64,000 nucleotides of DNA, taken from positions 14,366-78,365 of the forward strand of contig CAYNYK010000006.1 in assembly GCA_964401335.1 (NCBI GenBank), written 5' to 3'. The stretch is from JAAYCU01 sp964401335. Lineage in GTDB: Bacteria; Planctomycetota; Phycisphaerae; UBA1845; PWPN01. Numbering within the stretch: the first letter of the stretch is position 1; every line of letters starts with the position of its first letter. Of this stretch, positions 36,422 to 44,169 are shown one piece after another. The notes beneath the pieces were generated by a model. The model was not told the DNA's origin, ran no database searches, and saw only the letters and a program-made list of their open reading frames with translations. Position numbers and translations under genes: made by a program.

Positions 36422-36640
36422 CTCCGTCGAGATTCCGCTCCGTCGAGATTTCACCCTGTCGAGATTTTTATCTCGACATTGGATTGCTCTGTCGAGATTC
36501 CTATCTCGACAGCCCTTGCACTGCTCTGTCGAGATTCCTATCTCGACAGCTCTTGTATCGGGATTCCTATCCCGCGTTACAAGGGAAAGGATTCCCTCGC
36601 ATTAGGTGCGAGAAAGGATTCTCGCACCAGCGTATCCTCG
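36422..36640. repeat. tandem hairpin array with TCCT/AGGA loops
   Basis: After two half-units (CTCCGTCGAGATT), six hairpins follow. TGTCGAGAT/ATCTCGACA with loop TTTT (36457-36478); the same stem with one more pair and loop TCCT at 36489-36512 and 36526-36549; CGGGAT/ATCCCG with loop TCCT (36559-36574); GGGAA/TTCCC with loop AGGA (36583-36596); GTGCGAGAA/TTCTCGCAC with loop AGGA (36606-36627). A partial TCCTCGCACC ends the array. Stems change but stay complementary; loops are TCCT or its reverse complement AGGA. Sits between two convergent genes. Confidence 0.85.
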
Positions 36641-36661
36641 CACCAGCATGATGGATAATTC

Positions 36662-37768
36662 TTAAGCAACGGCGATCACATGCAAGTATTCGCGCGGGGC
36701 CGGTCGTCCGGTCCAGAGCTCAAGGACGGAGGCCAGATACTCAACCAGGGCGGCCTTGTCAGACGGCGGCTGATCGACGGCAATCGATTCGCCCGATTGC
36801 GGAGCAAGGCAATAACCGCGGAGCTTATTCGCGTCAGCAATCACAGCATCCACGAGGCCGTTCTGTCGGGCATGGGGCTCTACCTCATCCAGCGAATCAA
36901 TGATCGTGGCGCGATACGGCGGAAGAACCACGTAACCGGCAACCGGCACTTCTCGATAAACGCTTAACACTTCGGCGGGGTCCTTCGTCCGGATCGGCAA
37001 GGCCACGGCGTCGACGGCCAGATGACGAAAGGCGCCATTAAGCAGGGTGGCGTATACCGGATTCGGAGTCGGGTGACCCAGGATACCGTAACAGCGCGTA
37101 CTCGGTCGGATCTCGCGAAAACGAAACACCTCGACCAACTCGTTGACCGGTACCTGCCCCGGTGCTGATTCGCGTCCGGTATCCAGCGAAGCATATACGA
37201 GAAAAGCCTTTTCTTTCGGGCCGAGGATGCGCAGAAGGTTTCCGTGCTCGCCCATGGTGAGTGCGATGGTCGGCTTGCGGGCGGCCCGGAGCACGCGGAG
37301 CATGGTTACGTTATCCGCTGGCGTGTTGGCCATCGTCGCGACTTTGACGATGTCGGCGTCGGTGGCCTCGATCCGCCGGGCGATCTCGGCGATGTCCGCC
37401 GGAGTCTCCTTGAAATCATGGTGGGAGACGATGAGACGAGCCCGGCCCGGATGGCTGAAACGTTCGCGGGCATCCCATTCGATATCGATATAGTCGGCCC
37501 CGAGCCGATCGGCTTCGGCCAGCAGTTCCAGGCGACGTTCTTCCGTGCCTGCCCAGTGCCCGCCCTCACGCGTCGGCCGGTTGGTAACGATCACCGGACA
37601 GGGTTTATCCCGCAGCAACCGGGCGACATCCGGTCGTTCCATATAATCCAGACGCAGTTCGGCAATATCAAAGACGCGCCCAGGCGCATGCAACAAAGCC
37701 AGGGTTTGCTCGACACGCGGAGCGGTGAATGGGACACACAGGAGGGTAGGGGGATGGTCTGCGGTCAT
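36662..37768 (-). CDS. aroD: type I 3-dehydroquinate dehydratase fused to a degenerate shikimate dehydrogenase domain
   Basis: 368 residues. Residues 1-220 are a type I dehydroquinase: ELRLD (37-41), catalytic His in SHHDF (115-119) and Schiff-base Lys142 in IVKVATMA. Residues ~227-320 match the substrate-binding half of shikimate dehydrogenase (YGILGHPTPNPVYATLLNGA, later LDEVEPHARQNGLVDAVIAD), but Arg286 (LPPYR) replaces the catalytic Lys of AroE, and the NADP-binding Rossmann half is gone. The final segment VLELWTGRPAPREYL matches the last helix of AroE, so the middle of the domain appears deleted. Fusions of intact AroD and AroE, ~480 residues, are common in planctomycetes. Dehydratase activity should be kept. 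Confidence 0.85.
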   Translation of the reverse strand: MTADHPPTLLCVPFTAPRVEQTLALLHAPGRVFDIAELRLDYMERPDVARLLRDKPCPVIVTNRPTREGGHWAGTEERRLELLAEADRLGADYIDIEWDARERFSHPGRARLIVSHHDFKETPADIAEIARRIEATDADIVKVATMANTPADNVTMLRVLRAARKPTIALTMGEHGNLLRILGPKEKAFLVYASLDTGRESAPGQVPVNELVEVFRFREIRPSTRCYGILGHPTPNPVYATLLNGAFRHLAVDAVALPIRTKDPAEVLSVYREVPVAGYVVLPPYRATIIDSLDEVEPHARQNGLVDAVIADANKLRGYCLAPQSGESIAVDQPPSDKAALVEYLASVLELWTGRPAPREYLHVIAVA

Positions 37769-38528
37769 GGTTTCATCCCGGCCATAAGAGAATAAGACAA
37801 TAGGCTGCGAGGGCCGCCTCGAAAGCCCCCTGCGTATCGTACCCGCTCACTTACGCAACCGGCTGGTTTGGTTAAGAACGTTATATCCGTGAGCCAAGCG
37901 ACCAATCATGCCCATTATGGGGTTGCGGGGCAACCGCCGCAACGGTTTACCGCCTGGACCGGACAGGGTGGTACCCACTGATCGACCCGGAACGGCCCTT
38001 GGCGGATGTGGGTTTATGGGACGAGTGGGGAGTGGCTGTTGTTCCTGGCGGAAGCGGCTATAAGTTGCGGTGTAGACGGAAAATAGCTTCCCACGAACCG
38101 AGCCGTACGTTGAGAAGGTCCACTCCATACCAGAACCGGAAAAGTATGAATGGAACCCGGACCACCGGAATCCGCCCGTGCCGCCCCGCGAATGAAAGGA
38201 CATTCCCAATACTCATTCCCCGGGACGCCGTCCGGCGAACCGGGAAGGTGGCCACCAGACTGACTTGAAAGGGGTCCGCGACGGTAAAAAATGGCTTGAC
38301 GAGCCGATAATCAATGCTATAGTTTTAGGTAAGTAAAGTGTTCGCCAGCGGTTGACGAACCGTATTTTATAGGCTCGCGCCAACGAGGGCCTGAAAGACA
38401 CGTTTTAGACGGCATGAGATCCACGACGCGTACAACGGCTTCATGAGATGCTTCGCTCTCCATATCGGCGGAGTACGAAGCGCCAGCGCGGATGGATCCC
38501 ACGCCGTTTTTTTTGAATGCAGGTGTCG
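37769..38528. other. 760-base gap before thrS
   Basis: Only short, overlapping open frames on both strands (for example 37847-38209 minus, 37999-38268 plus), none with a family match, start signal or codon bias that I trust. May hold a decayed gene and the thrS promoter/leader. I see no T-box or other named riboswitch. Confidence 0.45.
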
Positions 38529-40469
38529 ATGCCCCGAGTAACTCTTCCTGACGGTTCAACTCTTGAAGTGGGGGACGGCGCCACCGTCGCCGACGTGGCC
38601 GCCATGATTGGCCCGCGTCTCGCGAAGTCGGCTATCGGCGGAAAAATCAACGGCGAAATCGTCGATCTCGGCAGCCCGCTGACCCACGACTGTCAGCTCA
38701 AAATTCTTACGGCCAACGCGGAAGACGAGGACAGTCTCTACCTGATCCGCCATAGCTGTGCCCATGTGATGGCCGAGGCTATCTCCACCTTGTTCCCCGA
38801 AACCAAATTGGTCTACGGCCCGCCGGTGGAGAACGGCTTTTATTATGATATCGATCTGGATCGCCCGCTGAGCACGGAGGATTTCGCGGCCATCGAGGCC
38901 AAGATGGCCGAAATCGTCAAGGCCGATCGGCCTTTTGTCCGGTACGAAATGGACCGCGACGAGGGCATGAAGAAACTGCGGGCCGAGGGCAATCGCTATA
39001 AAATCGACAACGCCGAGCGGGCCGAGGGTAAACTCAGTTTCTACGTTACCGGCGAACGGTCGGACAACGCCTTCGAGGATCTCTGTCGCGGTCCGCACGT
39101 ACCCAGCACCGGCCGCATCGGCGCCTTCAAGGTCATGCAGGTCAGCGGCGCCTATTACCGCGGCGACCAAAAGGAAAAACAACTCCAGCGCATTTACGGC
39201 ACCGCCTGGCCGACGAAAAAAGATCTCGACGCCTACCTCTTCCGCCTCGAGGAGGCCAAAAAACGCGATCATCGCGTGCTCGGCAAGCAACTCGGAATTT
39301 TCAGTATCCACGAGGAGATCGGTCCGGGGCTGATCCACTGGCATCCCCGCGGCGGCATGATCCGCCATCTCGTGGAAAACTTCTGGAAAGACGAGCATCT
39401 GAAGAGGGGCTACGACATCGTATTCACTCCGCATATCGCCAGCGAGCGGATTTACCGGCGCAGCGGGCACCTCGAAAAATACGGCGACATGATGTACTCG
39501 CCGATGGATATCGACGGGTTGAACTATTACCTCAAACCGATGAACTGCCCCGGGCACTACATGATCTACCTGAGCGATATCCGCAGCTACCGCGATTTGC
39601 CCATCCGCATGTGCGAGCTGGGCACGGTCTATCGCTATGAGCCGTCCGGCACGTTGCACGGGATGTTGCGCGTCCGCGGGTTCACCCAGGACGATGCCCA
39701 TACCTTCTGCACGCCGGAACAGTTGGGCCGGGAGCTGGACATGCTCCTGGAACTGATGGACTTGATGATGCGGACCTTCGGGTATCAATACAAGGCTTAT
39801 CTGGCCACCCGGCCGGAAAAGTATCTGGGTTCCCTGCAGGAATGGGATCGGGCAACCAACGAATTACGGCTCGCCATGGAGCGTCGCAAGCTGGCTTATG
39901 AAGTCGACGAAGGCGGCGGTGTGTTCTATGCCCCCAAGATCGACATCAAGCTGATCGATTCCATGGGCCGCGAGTGGCAGGGACCAACCATCCAGGTCGA
40001 CCTCCAGGCCGCCAAGCGATTCGACATTACCTACGTCGGGGCGGACAACACGCCTCATGAAACCATTATTATCCACCGCACCGTGCTTGGGAGCATGGAG
40101 CGGTTCATCGGCGGGCTGATCGAGCATTATGGCGGGGCCTTCCCGATGTGGCTGGCCCCCGTGCAGATCATGCTGGCCTCGGTCAGCGAGAAAAGCGCCG
40201 CCTATGCCCGGCAGGTGCTGGCCCGCCTGAAGGCGGCCGGCTTACGGACCCGCTTGGATGTTTCGCCCGAAAAGATCGGCCCCAAGAAACACGCCGCCCG
40301 CCAGGAAAAGATTCCGTACATCCTGGTCGTCGGCGAGAAAGAGGCGGCCGAAGGTACGGTCAACGTGAATGACCGCACGGGAAAGAGTCTCGGCAACCAG
40401 GCGGTGGATACATTCATCACCCACTGCCAGAAACTGGTGGCCGAGCGGGCCCTCGAACCGGGGGTTTGA
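38529..40469 (+). CDS. thrS: threonyl-tRNA synthetase
   Basis: 646 residues from the ATG at 38529, which has AGGTG 5 bases upstream; the ATG at 38517 lacks any such site. Domains in order: TGS (PRVTLPDGSTLEVGDG), second additional domain with HSCAHVMAEAI, class II catalytic core with motif 2 (YEPSGTLHGMLRVRGFTQDD) and motif 3 (LGSMERFIGGLIEHYGG), and the anticodon-binding domain (KKHAARQEKIPYILVVGEKE). The core Cys, His and His for zinc are present (MNCPGH). Charges tRNA-Thr with editing. Followed by infC. Confidence 0.97.
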   Translation: MPRVTLPDGSTLEVGDGATVADVAAMIGPRLAKSAIGGKINGEIVDLGSPLTHDCQLKILTANAEDEDSLYLIRHSCAHVMAEAISTLFPETKLVYGPPVENGFYYDIDLDRPLSTEDFAAIEAKMAEIVKADRPFVRYEMDRDEGMKKLRAEGNRYKIDNAERAEGKLSFYVTGERSDNAFEDLCRGPHVPSTGRIGAFKVMQVSGAYYRGDQKEKQLQRIYGTAWPTKKDLDAYLFRLEEAKKRDHRVLGKQLGIFSIHEEIGPGLIHWHPRGGMIRHLVENFWKDEHLKRGYDIVFTPHIASERIYRRSGHLEKYGDMMYSPMDIDGLNYYLKPMNCPGHYMIYLSDIRSYRDLPIRMCELGTVYRYEPSGTLHGMLRVRGFTQDDAHTFCTPEQLGRELDMLLELMDLMMRTFGYQYKAYLATRPEKYLGSLQEWDRATNELRLAMERRKLAYEVDEGGGVFYAPKIDIKLIDSMGREWQGPTIQVDLQAAKRFDITYVGADNTPHETIIIHRTVLGSMERFIGGLIEHYGGAFPMWLAPVQIMLASVSEKSAAYARQVLARLKAAGLRTRLDVSPEKIGPKKHAARQEKIPYILVVGEKEAAEGTVNVNDRTGKSLGNQAVDTFITHCQKLVAERALEPGV

Positions 40470-40490
40470 TTGCAGTGAAGGCGGATTCGG

Positions 40491-40545
40491 CCGCGTGGCC
40501 GGACCGATTTTCATAACGATGGCCGGGGTGTGACCGGCCGCGCGG
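40491..40545 (+). promoter_or_regulatory. long stem in the infC leader
   Basis: CCGCGTGGCCGG (40491-40502) pairs with CCGGCCGCGCGG (40534-40545) over 12 bp with one G-T pair, enclosing 31 bases. It lies between thrS and infC. Position suggests a role in infC expression; no poly-T run. Confidence 0.45.
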
Positions 40546-40588
40546 GTGGTTTGACAACCGCTGCGTTTGAGAAAGGTAACTTATCGAT

Positions 40589-41107
40589 TTGAGAGAGGGT
40601 TCAGCCATCGCCCAGGGACATCGGTACAATGAACAGATTCGGATTTCGCCGGTCCGGGTAGTCGACCATCACAACAACCAACTGGGTATCATGCCCACCG
40701 ACCAGGCGATTCGCCTGGCCCAGGAGGCCCAGCTCGACCTGGTGGAAGTTGCTCCGACGGAACGACCGCCCGTCTGCCGAATCATGGACTACGGCAAGTT
40801 CAAGTACTCGCAGAAAAAAAAGAAACAAAAGCACCATGAGCAAAAGCTCAAGGAAGTGCGCCTCCACCCGAAGACCAGCGAGCACGACCAGCAGATCAAG
40901 GTCAAACAGGCCGCCACCTTCCTCGAAAAAGGGGACAAGGTGCAGTTCACCATGATCTTTCGCGGTCGTGAGCGGTTCCATCAGGAGGTCGGAACCCAGG
41001 TTTTCAACGACATTGTCGCCCAGATCGCGGACAAGGCCAAGCTGGAGCGCCCGCCGCGCAGCGAGGGGTGGCGGATGACCATGGTGCTGGCCCCCCTCAA
41101 GCATTAA
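40589..41107 (+). CDS. infC: translation initiation factor IF-3
   Basis: Contains the IF-3 N-domain (YNEQIRISPVRVVDHHNNQL) and ERPPVCRIMDYGKFKYSQKK, the lysine-rich linker, and the C-domain (EVRLHPKTSEHDQQIK, VQFTMIFRGRERFHQEVG). Prevents premature subunit joining and proofreads start codons. No ATG or GTG occurs before the conserved start. The outer bound given is TTG 40589 (poorly spaced GAAAGG). ATC at 40607 is at least as likely: GAGAGAGGG lies 7 bases upstream and non-AUG starts are typical of infC autoregulation. rpmI and rplT, which usually follow, are absent. Confidence 0.95.
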   Translation: MREGSAIAQGHRYNEQIRISPVRVVDHHNNQLGIMPTDQAIRLAQEAQLDLVEVAPTERPPVCRIMDYGKFKYSQKKKKQKHHEQKLKEVRLHPKTSEHDQQIKVKQAATFLEKGDKVQFTMIFRGRERFHQEVGTQVFNDIVAQIADKAKLERPPRSEGWRMTMVLAPLKH

Positions 41108-41197
41108 GGCGCGCCGGCCGCCGTGATGCTGTTTGGTTGATGTGTCGGTTTCGCGGAGGGGGATTTTCGTTTTTACACCGCCCTGCAAAATACGAGT

Positions 41198-41226
41198 GCG
41201 CGGTTTGACTCTGAGACAAACCGCGC
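41198..41226 (+). terminator. hairpin between infC and sat
   Basis: GCGCGGTTTG (41198-41207) pairs perfectly with CAAACCGCGC (41217-41226) around a 9-base loop. A weak T stretch follows (GGTTCCTTTG). Likely ends the thrS-infC transcript or separates it from sat. Confidence 0.6.
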
Positions 41227-41266
41227 GGTTCCTTTGCATGACCTCAAAAGCCAGGATTCAACAAAC

Positions 41267-42529
41267 ATGACGGACTTGATCGCACCTCATGGCGGCCTGA
41301 GCAGGCCGGTCAATCGCACCGTGCCGCGGGAGCGGCTGGCGGAGTTCAAAAAAGAAGCCGAGTCGCTGACGGCCTTGCCGGTCAGTGACGCGGACCTATC
41401 CAGCGTCTACCGGATCGGTGACGGTGGGCTAAGCCCGCTGACCGGTCCGATGGTTAAAGAGGTTTATGATCGCGTCTTACGCGACGTTAACTTGATCCAT
41501 GACGGAAAGCCTTACGCCTGGTCGATCCCCATTTCGCTGCCGGTGGACAAGGATCTGGCCGGCTCGCTCAAGGTAGGGCAAAAAGTCCGCCTGACCAGCA
41601 ACGGCGGTGAAACCGTGGGTATTCTCCGGATCGAGGATATTTTCCCTTACGATAAAATGGCCTACATCAAAAGTGTCTACCAGACCAAACGCACCGATCA
41701 TCCCGGCGGCCGCATGGTCCTCGGCGACCCTCGGGAGATGCTGGTCGGCGGTGAAATCGAAGTTCTGCCCCAGCCCCGCCATCCTGAATATGGCAAATAT
41801 GTCCTCCGGCCTGAGGAAACCCGCGCCCTCTTCGCCGCCAAAGGCTGGCAGCGTGTGGTCGCCTTCCAGACCCGCAACCCGTTGCACCGGGCTCACGAAT
41901 ATGCCCTGGTCTACGGACTCGAAGTGTTGACGCGGGCCGGGTTCAAGGCCGGCGCGGTGCTCAACCCGCTCGTCGGGGAAACCAAATCCGACGATGTCGA
42001 CGCCGTAACCCGTATGCGCACCTATGAGGCCCTGATCAATAACCGATTACTCGGCCAGGGCGACAAGGACGAAGCCCTCTGGAAGGAAAAAGGCTACGAC
42101 CTCAGCGACGCGGTCATTCTTCTTGGCCTGGATATCAAGATGTTCTACGCCGGCCCGAAAGAGGCCATCATGCACGGCATCTATCGCCAGAACTTCGGCT
42201 TTACCGACATCATCATCGGGCGCAAGCACGCCGACGCGCCGTACGACGACGGCAAGGACATCTGGGATCCGCTGGCCGCCCAGCACATTTTCGATCAGCT
42301 CAACGGCCAGTTGCTGATCCGGCCGCTTAAGGTCGGCTTCGCCGCCTATTACGAGGAGCTTGGCCGCGTCGGTCTGGTGGATGAATGCGCTCCCAAGGGG
42401 TGGAAGCCGATTCCTATCAGCGGGCGCGACGTGCGCGATGCCCTGGCCGCCGGCCGCCTCCCCGACGAACGCGTCATGCGCGCCTCCACCGCCCGCATCC
42501 TCATCGAGGCCATGAAGGCGAAAAAGTAA
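41267..42529 (+). CDS. sat: sulfate adenylyltransferase (ATP sulfurylase)
   Basis: 420 residues of the homo-oligomeric ATP sulfurylase type. FQTRNPLHRAHEY is the active-site QxRNPxHxxH motif, IIGRKHADAPYDD follows, and PISGRDVRDALAAGRLP closes the active site. Catalyses ATP + sulfate to adenylylsulfate + pyrophosphate. The form is that used in both assimilation and dissimilation; no apr, cys or dsr genes are in the window to decide. ATG 41267 has AGGA ten bases upstream; an in-frame TTG at 41234 is less likely. Confidence 0.95.
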   Translation: MTDLIAPHGGLSRPVNRTVPRERLAEFKKEAESLTALPVSDADLSSVYRIGDGGLSPLTGPMVKEVYDRVLRDVNLIHDGKPYAWSIPISLPVDKDLAGSLKVGQKVRLTSNGGETVGILRIEDIFPYDKMAYIKSVYQTKRTDHPGGRMVLGDPREMLVGGEIEVLPQPRHPEYGKYVLRPEETRALFAAKGWQRVVAFQTRNPLHRAHEYALVYGLEVLTRAGFKAGAVLNPLVGETKSDDVDAVTRMRTYEALINNRLLGQGDKDEALWKEKGYDLSDAVILLGLDIKMFYAGPKEAIMHGIYRQNFGFTDIIIGRKHADAPYDDGKDIWDPLAAQHIFDQLNGQLLIRPLKVGFAAYYEELGRVGLVDECAPKGWKPIPISGRDVRDALAAGRLPDERVMRASTARILIEAMKAKK

Positions 42530-43197
42530 GCCCCTTTCCTCAACCGGTTTTTTCAAACGGATGGACAACCTTCCTTGAGGTCTGGATTAAGTTGACACGA
42601 GATCGAGTTATTGTCGTACCCTGACCTTGCCCTCGAGCCAGGAAAAAGCCATTGAAGATTTACTGGCCGCTGGGTCGGTGGTAGCTATTCCCGCGGACAT
42701 CAAGATCGAGTCGATCCAGCTACGGTGTCGACATTGATCAACGAACGTTGCCGTTGGGAGTGGGGGTGGAGGTGGGGTTGATCGTGTTGGCGGTGTCCGA
42801 TTCCCATGGTAACGGCCGCGCCGCAATCTTGAGTTGGGGATAAAACGATAGGGACGAAAAGGCAAGCAGTATTCAGGGATCAGTGTTCCACCACCCTCCG
42901 GCATAATCAGGTTTTGTTGGTATCCGCCGTGGCAAGTGCGTCAACTCCGTCGGACTGGCAGATGTCTCCTTGCTAACTCGCTCACTCGCTAACTTGCTCA
43001 CTCGCTGGCCCACCCGGTACACAGTGTAACAAACTCAATCAGCGTCACCGGCTTTTTTCAAATGCTTCTCTCTCTTCGTGCGCGCCACGGTGGGTCTCGT
43101 TCGCCAGGGCGAACCCTGCAAAGCCCGGCCTGGGTGGGTCCTGCCGAGGCGGATACTCGGCGCACTCCATGGTGAATTATCCGGGCTGCGGATCCGA
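42530..43197. other. 668-base gap with repeat fragments
   Basis: No convincing gene. It holds the near-tandem sequence CTAACTCGCTCACTCGCTAA at 42974-42993 with a partial second copy, a family B fragment (CCATGGTGAATTATCCGGGC) near 43167-43186, and several GC-rich imperfect inverted repeats around 43090-43165. Confidence 0.5.
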
Positions 43198-43920
43198 TCA
43201 TCCCGTGATAAATTTGCCCATGATGGTTGGGTGGCCGATGGTCTGGGCGATGGTGTAGTCGAGCAAAGTGAAGGCTTCGTGGGCGGTTTGGGCGGGGTAT
43301 CGGTTTTCGCGCAGGGCGGTCAGGACGGCAGCGGGTACGAGGCGATTTTCGGGGACGCGGGGCAGGCAATGGCGGCAGACCAGTCCGCCCTGATGGGCGG
43401 AGAAATAACCGGCCCGCTGCTCGGGGGCGGGGCGGTTGCAGATCACGCAGCGGGTCAGGTCAGGCCATAATCCCGTCTCGCGTAAAAGGGTTTGCTGATA
43501 GCCGATCAAGAGCGGTTCGGGAGTATCAGTGTGCTGCAGAGCATCGAGCATGTCGACCAAGGCATCGAATAACGGCGGGTGCGGGTCGCCGTCCTCGGTC
43601 ATGGCCGCGGTGATCTCCGCGGCGTACTGGCCGGCGTAGAGCCGCGGCAAATCACCGCGTAAGCCGAGGTATGCCTCGGATTGCCGCCATTCGGTGAGCG
43701 TGCCCAACCCTTGGGCCTTGCGCATGCAGGGCAGGAACACCAGCCCGCCGCGCTCGAGCAGGTCGATCCCGACGGCGAATTTCTTCTTCGTGCCGCGTTT
43801 GATCCCCTTGGCGATGAGACGCTGACGGCCGTGGGCGCGGGCGAAAAACACCAGCACCTGCGAGGTCTCGGAATATTCCAGCCGCCGCAATACGATGGCC
43901 TCATCCTTGATCGGGGCCAT
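43198..43920 (-). CDS. recO: DNA repair protein RecO
   Basis: 240 residues from an ATG at 43920 with AAGGAGG 9 bases upstream. N-terminal OB-fold (KDEAIVLRRLEYSETSQVLV), LIAKGIKRGTKKKF, then a C-terminal zinc finger CVICNRP...CRHCLP as in many RecO proteins. RecO loads RecA onto SSB-coated DNA with RecR. Nine residues upstream (to 43947) are also open but the ribosome site favours 43920. recR and recF are not in the window. Divergent from the GH99-like gene. Confidence 0.93.
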   Translation of the reverse strand: MAPIKDEAIVLRRLEYSETSQVLVFFARAHGRQRLIAKGIKRGTKKKFAVGIDLLERGGLVFLPCMRKAQGLGTLTEWRQSEAYLGLRGDLPRLYAGQYAAEITAAMTEDGDPHPPLFDALVDMLDALQHTDTPEPLLIGYQQTLLRETGLWPDLTRCVICNRPAPEQRAGYFSAHQGGLVCRHCLPRVPENRLVPAAVLTALRENRYPAQTAHEAFTLLDYTIAQTIGHPTIMGKFITG

Positions 43921-44169
43921 GAACACATGCCTCCTTGTATCCTCCACGTCCGAAGACGCGGGCCACCCACTTCGTCATCGCTCCCAACGTCCGAAGACGT
44001 GCGCCATCCCTCAAGTAGCCATTTACATTCGCATTGGATTTCGATACTATTGTAGCAAAATGGGGCGTAAATGGGGACCAGCCTCAAAGATGCGCAGGAA
44101 GTCTTTTCCCAAGCTTCTATTTCGCTTGGGATGAACCCGTAGACCGCATAATCAGAAATCAGGTGGGGT

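Noticed and set aside
36422..36640. CRISPR array
   Set aside because: Units are palindromes of changing sequence with no constant repeat and spacer lengths and no cas genes.
37769..38528. Gene or pseudogene before thrS
   Set aside because: Only short conflicting frames on both strands without family resemblance; decay is possible but unsupported.
38280..38528. T-box or other leader controlling thrS
   Set aside because: I could not find the specifier or antiterminator parts of a T-box.
38556..39788. 410-residue frame opposite thrS
   Set aside because: Shadow frame; the plus strand encodes complete ThrRS.
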